Positions 12,282 to 24,517 of a stretch of DNA of 64,000 bases are shown piece after piece (position 1 is the first letter of the stretch; every line of letters starts with the position of its first letter). A program made the translations under genes and the position numbers. Origin of the DNA: Boswellia sacra (taxonomy: Eukaryota > Streptophyta > Magnoliopsida > Sapindales > Burseraceae); contig SNVD02012321.1 in NCBI GenBank assembly GCA_013180625.2, positions 186,001 to 250,000 on the forward strand, written 5' to 3'. Under the pieces are notes generated by a model, which saw only the letters and a list, made by a program, of their open reading frames with translations, did not search any database and was not told the DNA's origin.

Positions 12282-12784
12282 TTCATAATGTTTGCTGAGT
12301 ATTTATTTCCTCGATGACTGATTTTTGTCGTAATTTTTTCTTTATATACTGATTAGTCCATGGTAACTTAAATTTGTAATAGTTTCATTGTATTTCACCG
12401 TTGACCGATAAAAGTGCAATGCTTTAATATTGAAAAGACAAAGAATTTGCATAAATAATATACTATCGTCGACCCTTACCCACAAATATATACATTTGCT
12501 ACAATGGCCAGATTCCTAAAATTAAATGATCAAGTTATTGTAACTTAAATTTTTTTACATAAAATTTAACTATTGCCATCCAAAAGATTTGAAAAACAAA
12601 TAAAAAGTTATTATTTTCAATACGAACTCAATGATTTATAATCATTAGATTACGATAAATGAATGATTCTAAACATTGAATTACCGAAAAAAAAAAGTCT
12701 ATGAATTGGCTGCATCACAAAATTAAGTTAAATTTGAGCTTGAATTGAAATTGAGATATTCTAAAGTTATTCTCTTGTAAATAA
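10567..12784. other. Intergenic DNA with an inverted copy of PSKR-locus flank
   Basis: No gene was found. Read on the - strand, about 11640 down to 10930 follows the same order as 32000-32830 on +. It has the conserved GGCCTCTCCGGTC block (11523-11547), 'gtcaaaagtcaaaacca'-like text, an ATT-rich run and 'gaattaaaaattaat' followed by 'gctaagtgcaccta'. This is a diverged inverted segmental duplicate. Simple repeats are (catacata)n near 11798-11815 and (AT)n at 12248-12276. The rest is AT-rich and featureless. Confidence 0.6.
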
Positions 12785-12793
12785 GTCAGATTC

Positions 12794-15700
12794 ATGAAAT
12801 TTTCATCAAATAACCCTCTCTCTCACCCATTATTTAAAATGACCCCTAAATTTAACTATTATTAACTTGTATTAGGAAAGGAAAGTACGAAAATGACCTT
12901 TAAAATTAGAAAAATGACAACACAAAAAAAAATCCCCCCGTTCGTGCAAACAACACGACACATAGAGAAATTCGTAACTTACCTCCATCGATCCATCGCT
13001 GTGCTCGCTGGCTTTGACATTGCGCTCACCTAACGTCATCGCTGTGCTCTCGGTGCTCTGCTGCTATGCTGGCGTTGTTCCACTGCTGTGATAGCATCCT
13101 GGTCTCGTCGATAGATCGCTGTGCTCGCGTCGTTGTTGTTACTTCGTGCCGTCGCTGTGCTCACTGGCTCTGACGCTGCGCTCGCCTAACACCGTTGCTG
13201 TGCTCTCGGTGCTCCGCTACTATGCTGGCGTTGCTCCACTACTATGATAGCATCCTGCTCGCCTCGATCGATCGCTGTGGTTGCGTCGCTCTGTCGCTAT
13301 TGTCGCTTCGCGCCACCGCTATGGTCGCGTTCGTCGCCTCAGTAGCCGCTGTGGTCATGGTGGTTACAAGGTAGACAGATTTTATGTTTTCTATTTCAGT
13401 TGTTTATTAATACTATTAAGTCGCTTTATTTGTCCAGTGATTATTCTTTTGAATTGTTGTGATATTAATAAGAATTTTATGACTTTTTGTGTAATGAATA
13501 TAAGTTTTATCCACATCAATGGCTATGAAGTTCATGATCAGCTATGTTCTGCACATCTGGTAGCTTGTTGAGTTAGCGTTATTTGATGTGCTGTGTTTTT
13601 TATTTTGGATAAAACACACCAAAATAGTTAGTTTTCCTGGTAACAAAAACTCGCAATCTATTTCAATTTGTGCTTCTGTTGTTCTCTATTCTCCATTTTG
13701 GTTTAGACTTGTTATCTGTTTTTGGTGTGGGGATGGTCTCATTCATAGGCTTTGCTTTCTCGGAGGGCTTTGAAATTGCCAATGGTGTGAGGATGTTGTT
13801 AAAATTTTTGATGGGTATCATCGAACCTTATTGTTTCAAACATTGATGTGGGTAGCAACCTCTTGTTGAATTGTCATGGCCAGTAGCTTTTTTCAGTATG
13901 CCGCTTCGCGAGCAAGGAGTGCCATGCATGAGCAGAGCGAAAACAAAGTAGGGAGAATTCTTCTTTGGGGGAAATCCTTTGATTGCGTATTGAATATAGA
14001 TCCATGTCTTTCTTGTTCCACTAGCTAGGACCAAATTATCACATGTCCATTTCGTTATTACAACCTTATTTTTTGATGTCAAATACCAGAAGCTATGAAC
14101 AAATTATCATTGGATCTCGGTTGTTCTTAACAACGATGGCTATTCAATTGCATGTCATATTCACTAATTGGCTAGAGAATCCATGAACCTGAAATAATTT
14201 GTTTCCTAGCTTCTTGAATGATACATTGTTTTGACATTGTTAGGATAATGTGTAATTGGTGTGAGTTGCTTTGCCTTACAATTAGTTGAATTCTTGGAGT
14301 TAATGAAATGCTGTTACACTGTTGCTGTAATCTGGCTTTTGGCTTGGTTTGTCAATTCAGAGCATTGTATTGGTATATGCCTTGAATTGATTAATTAATT
14401 AAACAAGTCTAAATTGAGCATTTGTTGTTAGTGCCATATGCGTTGTTAATTTTCTATTAAATATTTTCTTTTTCACATGTGACATTATAAGTATATGCTA
14501 CTCTGACCTTTTTATTTCTTTTCTTTTCTTTTTTCTTTTGATTCTTCAACTCTGGTGTTTCAGGAAGTGATTGATACATCCGGAGGGTAAGTTTCCTCTT
14601 GCAAAACAATTTCAATCTGGGGTAAGTTTCCTCCATTTTGGTGCTATTGCTTTGTTATCTATATTGTTTGTAGTAGTCTCTGTCCCATAGACCAAAGGTT
14701 TGAGCTTGCAAGAAATTGAATCTAAAATCTTGAAGTGAAAGCTCAAAATGTCAGGATGCTAAATATTTCCATAGTGTGTTTAGATTTAACTCTTTACAGC
14801 ACTAAAACTTTGATGGAAATCCTTTAACCTGATAATGGAATCTCTTGTATTAAATGCTTCTTGCTTATCAAATCTTTGTTGCTTGATAGAAGGCTACCAG
14901 TATAACTTATAACATAGAGATTGTTTATTTATTTCATGTAGTTTATTTATCTGTATTAGAGAAAGTCCAAAAGGTGCTTCTTTTTCCATTGAAGCATTTT
15001 AAGTTTAATTGAATTGTGATAGTCTATTATGTCAAAAATGAAATATTGTTTTGGAATGGATATGTTAGTGGCTTATAAGCCTATGGGTACCTCATCTTAC
15101 AATCCGATTTTTAAGGGTGAGTTCTAAGAATTCACCAGCACAATGTATAAATTGTGATAGGATTACCTAGAAGAATTGTTTTTGTTTCTTAAACATGCTT
15201 CTTGATTGCCAACAGTTGTACCATATAGCAATTTTGGCACCATAGCCATCTTATTATGTTATAGACTTTTTAAGCATCTTCTAATAAAACTGGTTTTTGC
15301 TTGTGCCTTGCTATAGTATATGGGAATCTTCCTCATAAAGACTTATAAATAAATAATCTATTTCAGACCATGTGAGTGGTTTCCTTTTGTCAACTGGTTT
15401 GGCTGCTCGAGTAGTGTTAATTCATGAAGGAGCAATTCGGAAATGGGCCGACTGAGATTGGAGAGCAGCTAGTGTCTAAATATTTAAGAAGTGTATACAT
15501 ACAGCATAGAGTTTGGTAGTATTAGGAGAGAATAGACTAGATACAACTCTTCACACGTCCTAGAGTTGGAACTAGTTTATTTCATGCTAGTTTAATTAGA
15601 GAGTCATAAATGTCACCTAGGCAGCACTTTCATGCCTCTTTTCATTAGAGTTTTAGAACTAAAACTCGTGCTTCTTAAGATTGCCTACGTGCTCCACTTT

Positions 15701-16114
15701 TGTACTTGTCCAACCACTTTTCACCTTGCACGCACTTAACATACATAGCTTAATAAATTTGATTACCATGATGGTTAATTGTTTCGATAGTTTTGTTAAA
15801 TGTCTGAACTTTGAAAAAATTATATATCTATAACTTTTATTTTTTAATAATTACTTAAAATCTTATGTATTGCGTCTGCGATACAGGGATTGTTAGAGGA
15901 TTTTACACATTGGAAGGTTGATCCTTTTGGTGGTCCTATTTACTTGTTGCAGGTAAAAAATTCCTTGCATTTGGTTTCGAACAATTACTCTGTTTCTTTT
16001 TGTTTACTTATTTATTTATTTAATTATGATCATTTTTTTAAAAAAAAAGAGATCTACTTATGCATTGGATAGATTATTGATATACATTGTTACATGTGAA
16101 TGGCTTTTTTAGAG
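12794..16114. other. Left arm of the MULE, non-coding
   Basis: The stretch holds the weak left terminal repeat, the GC-rich tandem duplication at 12993-13304, and then about 2.8 kb of AT-rich sequence. Several short reading frames (e.g. 13281-13571, 13588-13773) show no known domain. Possible untranslated-exon remnants with GGTAAG donors lie near 14570-14590. The stretch at 15890-15956 ends CAG|GTAAAA like an exon. I see no convincing protein here. Confidence 0.5.
12993..13304 (+). repeat. 156-bp tandem duplication, GC-rich
   Basis: Two head-to-tail units begin at 12993 and 13149 (period 156). Both contain 'tcgctgtgctc', 'ctctcggtgctc', 'tatgctggcgttg' and 'atgatagcatcctg' or 'gtgatagcatcctg'. 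The composition is much richer in GC and CpG than its surroundings. It lies about 200 bp inside the MULE's left end, where a promoter for the Ulp1-like gene might be. Confidence 0.8.
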
Positions 16115-19100
16115 ATGGTTAAAACAAGGAAAAATAAGGTTTCCATTGCGAAGGGAACGAAGAAAGGGAAAGAAAGCAAGGTATCAAGGGAGAAATGAAA
16201 GACACAAAAAGAAAGGATACCGATAGACAATGAAAGGCCACACGAAGAAACAATTGTTGATAAGGTAGGTTGAAACACCCTCTATTTTGAGTAATTATTA
16301 TACATAGTTATCTTTTGAACTTATTACAGTACTCAATATTAACGAAATGGTATCATCCTTGTAGCCCAAAATCGAGGACATATTTTTTTTTCCTATAAAG
16401 ATAACCAGTAGGTCAAAGATTAATGAGGTTTTAGACAACATTCGGGAAACACTTTCGAAGACCCAAATGAAATTGTTTAAGGATTCATGCTTCGACCATT
16501 TTATGAACATGCAAAAAATACAATTTTCATCATGCATTTGCCACAACATGCTTTTGAGGGAAGTGAACAGTGATGATGATGGTATGACCTTTTTTATTAA
16601 TGGAAAGAAGGAAACATTTACATGGAGAAAGTCTGCATTGGTTACGAGCTTACGGTTCAGTAATTTTCCCCGTTATGATGTACGGAAGAGAGTCCCTAAA
16701 GAGCAAAACTTGTGTCATGGTCTACTTGGTGGAAGAGTTAGGTTCAACCATGGAAAATTACAAACGGAATTCTTACAAAGCCCAGATAATGATGACATGC
16801 TAAGAGTGAAATTAGCACTGTTGTATTTCTTGGAGTGTGCATTGTTGGATAAAGAACCAACAACTAAAATTAGGATAGATCATATTCATTTGCTTGATGA
16901 TATTGATGTGTTCAATGCATATCCTTGGGGCCAAAAATGCTTTGATATGACATTAAATAGCATGAGGAAGAACATTCAGGATCGACGTAGCAAGTGGAAT
17001 GCTAAGAAATTGAAGAAGAGCACACACAAAGAGCATTATAACTTGCATGATTTTCCAAATGCATTTCAGGTAAATGGGTTGTATTGTTTTCCCTTTTGTT
17101 GTCCTTTGTTTAATATCTTATAGCCTAATTATATCTTCTTTCTGCGTAATAAGTGTGGGTTTATAAGACATTTGATCAATGTAATCCTAGACTGGCAATT
17201 AAGTTGGAAAAAGAGGGTGCATTCATTCTTAGATGGATTACGAGAAGTTACCACACCAACAAGGAAGTGCAGGAGGTCATTTTCCGTCAAAGTCAGGTAT
17301 GGACCTATGAAATATGTTTGTATTACAAGTAAGATGCATAATACATTTGATAACCTTTCGATTTATGTACATTTCATAGGTTGAATCTGAAACTTATTCC
17401 CCCGTACAACCAGGTGAGTCCCCCACACCATACATTTTCATATTTTTGCATTACAGAAAACTAAAGATTACAAAAACGAGGTTTACACTTCAACACGGTT
17501 CAGATGAGGGGGCAAAAGATCAGCATACGACAGAATATGGAGCCACATTGCCTCATAAAGAAAATGACAATACACCTACCACTTCACCTCGTGGAGGGGA
17601 TACCGTTCATGATGGACCGGATATGCACTCAAGTATTGAGGAACGATTGGATCCCATGGTAATATTTAGCATTCTGTAATTTGCTTTTTAACCTTATTGT
17701 TTTACTATTGCACAGAACATTTATACTTCACTCTTATCATGATTGTTTTATAGAATGAGAAGAATGTCCATATAGAGGGTGAGATAGGCTATCTTCGGAC
17801 TGCAGAACATAATAGGGAGGATGACATCACCAAACGACTTGATCGGATAGAGAACTTGATTAATCAAATCCTTTCATTTCTACAAGTTGGATACGAAGAT
17901 TCAAGACAGCAGTATAGTTCTCCTTTTCCAGTCAGTAACACTTTCACTTTCTTATTTCTTGTGTTATCTAGAAACAAAATTCAACATCTCATGTTATGTT
18001 ATTGATTATAGGTTTTTGATGAATCCTTGACTACTCCGTTGAGAGAGTGCCATAATGAAAATACATTGGGGGAGCCAGCCACCGAATACACTGCCACTCA
18101 CGATGTTAATGTCGTCAATATAGTTTCAGAACCCAAATGTGAGAAGAATACCCACACATCGACATCTCCTGAACAAGTAGGAGTTATTCGTGAGGAATCA
18201 TACAACCTATGTGAGATTCCCGCCCACACATGCATGTCCTCACCAGATGTCACTGTTATAAGTGATAGACAGAAGGTTTACTTGCGTAAGCGGCCAACGA
18301 CACGTGCAAAATCTTGTAGACCTCCTTACACAAATCCATTGAAAAACACAAACCGGAAGATAAGGAGACCTTGAAAGAATTGAATACTTGGCTGTGTCAC
18401 AAAAAAGATGATGGAAAATTGTAAGTAGGGATCATCCTTCCATTACTTATAAGTCAAAAGCACATTAATGTTCTTATAAATTGCTTTTCTTTTAGTATTG
18501 AACTAGATCCAGTGCTTGGTGACAAGAAGTTCTTTAGAACTATTGTCAAACCTAGAGATTGGTTGTCTGATTCGGTATGTATAAAAGTCAACATATTAGT
18601 GCATGTCATTTATAAGCTATTTTCAACTAAAATCTTTTCATGATTACAGCATAGAGATGCCGCATTTTGGTTCATCAGGCACAGATATGCAAATCAAAGT
18701 GGTCAATATGTAATAATGGATTTTTTTTTCAAGTACGTATGTAATCATAATGACGTGATTAGGAAAAAATCATGATTTATTGTGTGTATTGATTCACTGA
18801 ACTGCTCGTGTGATGTGCAACAAATTTTGTCCACAAAATTCTCATTATTTGAAAAACAACAACCACTTTGGTCTGAGAACGATGACAGATGCATCCAATA
18901 TGCTAAAGGTGAAAGCAAATTTGAAGGCATGTCATGGTTGTCTGCGGAAATAGTGAGTACAAAAAATATAGCACCACTTCATATCTATGAATATGCTTGT
19001 TTTGTGATTGTGTCTCACATGACTTGCCTTTTATATGTTTGGTCGCTTCTTAGGTTTTCATTCTAATAAATGTTAGGCGAATTCATTGGGTGTTGGGAGT

Positions 19101-19535
19101 AGTTAATGTGAAAGAAAGAAAAATCGATGTATATGACTCGGACCACAATCTATACACGAATGATGAATTTCAAAGTCAAATGGCGCCATATGCAAATATG
19201 ATTCCTTTATTACTATAGGCCATTGATGGGAAGAATGGTGGTGCTGCAGATCCATGGCCGGTCATTCGAGTTCAAGGTGTTCCCCAACAATAGATAAGGT
19301 GTCACTCCAATTTATCGTTAAACTTATTTCTTTTATCATAATATCCTTTCTTGAACAATCAACTAACCATTATATTTTTTTTCTCGTGCAATGGAGATTG
19401 TGGAGTTTTGTTATATTGTATCTTCGTTGTCTGATTACTGGTGAGTCCATGGAAGATATACGTCATCCAGACCATGCTCGAAATTATAGGAAGAAGTTAG
19501 CGACAGATATGTTTGATATGAGATCGTGGAAATGA
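16115..19535 (+). pseudogene. DUF1985 + Ulp1-like C48 cysteine protease of the MULE
   Basis: Ulp1-type proteases cleave SUMO from proteins. Here the gene is cargo of the MULE. Apparent exons begin at ATG 16115 (MVKTRKNK...) and at about 16363, the latter ending at 17069 with CAG|GTAAAT. That exon encodes the DUF1985 module with HIHLLDDIDVFNAYPWG. Further exons lie near 17155-17296, 17446-17660, 17755-17935, 18012-18420 and 18497-18573. The C48 domain runs from about 18490 to 19535. Its His is in RIHWVLGVV (about 19080), its Asp in DVYDSD, and its Cys in GDCGV (about 19395). Breaks are a TGA at 16195, a frameshift near 18340, TAG codons near 19217 and 19292, and a 1-bp loss in a T run right after GDCGV. 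It is not expected to give an active protease. Confidence 0.85.
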
Positions 19536-19800
19536 GTTATTACACCATGTTGAAATTTCGCATTTTACAAACCATGACAAAATGGACCTTTTTTTTGAGT
19601 TTGGTGACACTCCATCGAAAAATAACCTGCATTATGTTCTTGTAACTCCTCTCATACTCTGTAATACTCTTTTGGATAAATGTCTTTGATTCAAGGGAAT
19701 GAGTAATTACAAATTCATATAACCTTTGCTGATATTATCGTCTTTGTATCGATGTATACGTTATTGAATAGTTGTATCATTTTGGTAATTATATGCCAAT

Positions 19801-20059
19801 AAAAACAAAGTCCAAGAACAAAGTTAATTATGCCTTTGTTTTACTATTGGTTTAGTTGTGGTTGGTTTGGGCATGTGCGCCTTTTTTTCTATTTGATTGG
19901 GCCTTTGGCTCTCTTGTTTAGGTTTTTTTGTTTTGGGCCCTTGGGCATTAGTATTTCCTGTTTCGAATTGTGAGTATTAGGTACTCTTCTTGGGGTATAC
20001 CCCTCGTATCTTGTACATTCACTTTTTCTTTTATGTGAATAGTAACTTTTTCCAAAAAA
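19801..20059 (+). mobile_element. Short non-LTR retrotransposon fragment (LINE 3' end or SINE)
   Basis: The 259-bp insert ends in a short A tail (ccaaaaaaa) and is flanked by a perfect 14-bp duplication AATTATATGCCAAT (19787-19800 and 20060-20073), the signature of target-primed reverse transcription. The body ends '...cttgtacattcactttttc..atgtgaatagtaac', like a plant LINE 3' end. I see no A/B box and no coding region, so a 5'-truncated LINE is the likeliest reading. It inserted after the MULE had acquired its genes. Confidence 0.85.
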
Positions 20060-20514
20060 AATTATATGCCAATTTTTTTAAGTCTCTTGGCTTCTGCTTA
20101 CTCATGGTAGTTGTTGGCAGGCACTAATAAATCAGTTGCCATATGATGGAAATGCGGATGAGAAATCTCGATTTAGAGTAAATATTTATCGCTTGATTCA
20201 TATCTACTACGACGCTCCACATGCTATCAATAACAATTTTAAATACATCATCCTTTAACTTCTTTCAATATTTTAGGCATTTTTAGTCCTATTTGCAGTT
20301 AGCTGTAATTCAATTCACCCTTACAAAACCTTTAGAAGGAAATTGCTTCAAATGCGAAAAATATTCGTGTTATATGGAGAGGGATGAGTCATCGTCTTTC
20401 GAATGTTTCTTTATTTTTGGTCAGGTTTACATGGAAAAAGCACGACAACATCGTGGTTAAAATAGTGATATTTATAAAAAGTTGTTTGCACAACTATTTT
20501 AAATCTGTAACTTT
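20060..20514. other. MULE interior between the Ulp1-like gene and the palindrome array
   Basis: No gene was recognised. The stretch 20120-20380 may contain a further decayed 3' exon or untranslated region of the Ulp1-like gene, but I could not confirm one. Short reading frames are not supported. Confidence 0.4.
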
Positions 20515-21175
20515 GCACGATCGCGTCGTGCAACATGCACGACTGAGTCCTGCAAAATTTCCATTTTCACGTTTACTGAACGACTAGGTTATGCATGTAG
20601 CACGACTGGGTCGTGCAAAATTTTCAGTTTCATATTTGTGCACGACCAGGTCGTGCAATTTGCACGACTGGGTCGTCCAACACTTACTGATTTAGCAATT
20701 AATTTTATTCACTGCACGACCCGGTCGTGCTATCAGCACGACCCAATCGTGCAACAAAACTGATTTCACTTTGTTGCACGACCTGGTTGTGCAACTAGCA
20801 CGACTAGGTCGTGCCAAATTTTTTACTGTAATTTGTGCACGACCAGGTCGTGCAACACTTACCAGTTTTGCAGTTGATTTTATTCACTGCACGACCAGGT
20901 CGTGCTGATAGCACAACCCAGTCGTGCAACAGAACTGATTTCACTTTGTTACACAACCTGGTCGTGCCAAATTTTCGACTGTAATTTGTGCACGACTTGC
21001 ACGAATGGGTCGTGTAACACTTAGTGGTTTTGGAGTTGATTTTATTCACTGCACGACCCAGTCATGCAACAAAACCGATTTCACTTTGTTGCACGACTAG
21101 GTCATGCCAAATTTTTTATTTTAATTTTTGCATGATCAGGTCCTGCAAGTACCACGACTTTAGTCGTGCTAATTG
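20515..21175. repeat. Array of paired 17-bp palindromes GCACGAC-N3-GTCGTGC
   Basis: At least a dozen near-perfect copies occur, for example at 20515, 20600, 20640, 20714, 20798, 20837 and 20889. Many come in pairs whose starts are exactly 22 bp apart: 20515/20537, 20640/20662, 20714/20736, 20776/20798 and 20889/20911. The pairs sit in a larger, irregular tandem repeat (about 150-200 bp), with linkers such as 'gattttattcactg' and 'gatttcactttgtt' recurring. The array lies just beyond the 3' end of mudrA. The function is unknown; dimeric protein binding or cruciform formation are inferences. Confidence 0.85.
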
Positions 21176-21944
21176 ATTGTGGAGTTTTTCCTAAGTTTTT
21201 ATTTACAACTCAACTGAGAGATGGTTGTACTTAACAATTTTACACGTCCGGGTTGTCTATGTAGTGGTGCAGAAAATAATGATGGTTTTCTTAATGTATC
21301 GATTCATTTACTGCATAACCACGTTGTTTAAGATGTCACAACTCATTTAGATGCACAAATGGGTCTTAAAGTAGGAGGAGATGGTCATGGAAAGTAATAG
21401 AGCAAATATGTATGCTGTTCACAACTACTGCACGACTTGGGGGAGCGAAAAGCCACAACTCGTTACTTGATAAGATGGGCACGAACACAGCGTAGTTGTG
21501 CGATGCAGTTGTCTTATTTTAGATGTTACTCTTGTCATTTTCTTTTGATATTATAGATAATTACAATGTAAGAGAAATAAAATTGCATTACATTGACATG
21601 GCTAACCAAACGACTTAATAATAATTTTGAGAATTGAAGTCATCAATCAACAATATCAACCACTAACATGTCCAATCAAAAGATTACAACACATACATCC
21701 ATTCCTTCAAGTAATGCTTTTAATGAGAAGTACCAAAATATGGTTATTATCATATTTATGGTATGGTTACTCCCCACACGGCATGTACGAAGCCCAAGCT
21801 CTTCTACCTTCATGTATGATATCATATATTATGCCTTAAAATCACAAAAACAAATGAGCAATTGTTAGTTATAAACACAATGACTATGTTAATTCATTAT
21901 AAGGACAATATGTAGACAATAAACTTATACCACTAGTATCATTT
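21176..21944. other. MULE interior 3' of mudrA
   Basis: AT-rich DNA with scattered decayed relatives of the GCACGAC motif (e.g. near 21427). No coding feature is supported; this is probably the 3' untranslated and flanking region of mudrA on the - strand. Confidence 0.4.
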
Positions 21945-24328
21945 GATAGAGCCTCTTGATTTCTTTGGGTTGATAGCGAATTCATCGAACGGCATGTCTT
22001 CCAATTATGACTTGTGCCACCACACCTCCCACATTAACATAACGTCCTTTCTTCACCCCGTTCGTGCCATTTTGCGGGGGGTAATATTATACGCGCCTCA
22101 ACTTCATCTGGGATGTCCCCACTCCTCAGACGAACCAATAGGATAGATAGCCTCCGCATATACAGCTACTAAGACTTCAGACTTATAAAAGAGATTACTA
22201 AAATTATAGACTGATAAGTTACAAACTCTACACACTGCAATAACATGTTTTCATGGTAACTGTTCAACCTGGAATTCTCGGCAGCTACATGTTCTTGCAT
22301 GCAAGTCTACATACCATCTAAATATCCATCTTTAACAGTAAGCTCGTGTAGGGTAATTGGTATTACTCTATAAGAAAGGCCTTCATCGTGCCTATATTTC
22401 AATTGTTTTTCAGCCCATGTTGTTAGTGGAGTTGTTATGTTAATTGCATCCTCCCTACGTGTACAAAATCATTTTTGGAACACCTCTTATATAATATGAT
22501 CCATTAGCTTCATAATGGAAAACTCTCGTGCTTCCTTAAGAATACCATTCAGGCACTCTGTAATATTGGTTGTCAAAATACTATACTTTCTGCCATTAAA
22601 ATGTAAACGAGCTCACTTGGCATACCCAACTTCATGTAGAGAGTGTGCAATACGGTGGTCGATCACATTAATTTGTCGTATTAGGTCCTCAAACTCACAT
22701 TGACGATAAACTTTGCTGGCTGTAAAGAAAATATCACTTATAACCACATCTTTGAATTTGGCCCTAAGGTTTTGTGAAATATGATACACACAAGCACCAT
22801 GTTAAGCATCAGGAAACGCTTTACCCACCCCCTTGCCTATGCTTTTATGACGATTAGAGATTATCACAAGATCTTCAACAGTACCAACAACATCCTTCAA
22901 TTTTGTTAAAAACCATTCCCATAATGCATCATTTTTGGAGTCGACAACGCCAAATGCCAAAGGATAAATTTGATTGTCACCATCCATGCATGCGGCCACA
23001 AGCAGGGTGCCTCTATATTTGCCCTTCAAAAAAGTCTCATCTACAGCATCAACGGGCCTTACACAAGTTCTAAAGCCACGTATGGAAGCACCTAAGGCAA
23101 AAAAGAAATATAAGAAATGGTCATATGGATCAGTATGTATATGAGTGATAGTGTCGTGATTATGCTTCTCTAAAATATGACAATATCTTGGCAATATCCT
23201 GAATGAATCTTCTGGTGAACCCCGAACCAACTCTAAAGCATGCTTCCATGCTCGCCATGCCTTTCCATAAGAAATATGAATTTCAAACTTTTTTGTTACA
23301 TCATGTCTAATATCATTAGGCCTATAAATTACTCCAATATCATTGTACTTCTCATGAATATCCATAGCAATTAACTTTGATGTAGCTTGATGATGATCTC
23401 GCTCAAGATTGTTAAGAGCACATGTATGTGTGTCACAAAACTTTGTCACCTTAAAAAGATCACAATTCTTAAGTTTCATAGCACGAAGTCGCCACTTGCA
23501 AAATTCATCTATACATGCTATCTTGTAAATGGTTTTGCTGGACTTTTTTGCCCTAAACTGAAAGTTCCTTCTTACTGCTAAAATGCTAATCTTGTTCTGC
23601 AAATCCCTCTTATTCTTGAACACAGTGCTTACATATACATCAGTGTTACTATCAGAAAGTCTAGATGATGACCCAACATTAGAAGTTGCAAATGAATTTG
23701 AATTTCTCCCAAGATCATGGTTAGTTGAAAGCCTATTATCTCTAGGAAAATAACATTCATGATTTGATGAGAAATGTCACATGAAAGCGATTCTGATGAT
23801 TGGACATGATCAAAATTTTGTAAATCATCCATGTGACTAGCATCGAGATCATTATTAACTAATGGTTCTTCCAGCACATCATCTTCATTAATAGTGGATG
23901 GAATTTGCATAACAACGTTCTTCTAGATATGTTGAGGGAACACTAGTAGGATGTTGGTTACTGCCCTCCCTCGAACCCAAACCATTTTTAATATCAATTT
24001 CATGTGAACGGGGTTCAACAATTGCGCATAAGGGGATCCTATTTTAAAGGTTCACATTGAGGTTTTCTTCTAAGAAGTATTTTAAATCATCATCACTTTC
24101 TACTATTGATGGAGGAAGTGGAATATGTGCCCTTAACATATATTGTAATGAAAAGGTGTTTTCCACCAATGATTTATTGGTGACTTCAGAAACTTTACGA
24201 ACTAACTCTTCATAGGTTGTTAACATAGACAAAGTCACACCTTTGCTTCTACGACCATTGAAAAAATATTCTCTGCCAGTCGACACCCATTCATCGTCAT
24301 ACACAATAAGAAAAAGAACATTATCCAT
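21945..24328 (-). pseudogene. mudrA-like: mudrA-type MULE transposase, decayed
   Basis: The transposase catalyses cut-and-paste movement of the MULE. On the - strand it starts at ATG 24328 with a PB1-like N-terminal region (24328-24044) and an acidic stretch (about 23910-23629). The MuDR DNA-binding domain and the MULE catalytic domain follow (23623-22802), with VDETFLKGKYRG for the first catalytic Asp. The usual SDRHKSI reads SNRHKSI, so the second catalytic Asp is lost. After a TAA at 22804-22802, homology continues (HGACVYHISQNL, then the C-terminal ITECLNGILKEA region) with more stops. A SWIM finger (CSC...KH, about 22311-22241) lies in another frame, with its third Cys replaced by a stop. 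A final knuckle CGRCGGTSHNWKTC is at 22033-21992. It is inactive. Confidence 0.9.
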
Positions 24329-24517
24329 TTACAGAATCCTACAATACCAATAGAAAACAATACAATTAATTCAAATTCAAAATGTATAAGATTATTTGTA
24401 ATGGTAAAAATTGAAACAATGGTTTCATTAGGGAATTAAACATGTCATAATGTCAGAAAATTGAGGTAAATATGCATTATATCTCAAATTATGCATTTTC
24501 TCTTAACGTAAAAAGTT

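Noticed and set aside
13281..13571. 96-aa frame after the GC-rich tandem repeat
   Set aside because: It begins in the repeat and has no domain; an untranslated region is more likely.
20804..21049. 81-aa frame on - rich in Cys and Thr
   Set aside because: It is a translation of the palindrome array; the repeated residues reflect GCACGAC/GTCGTGC words.
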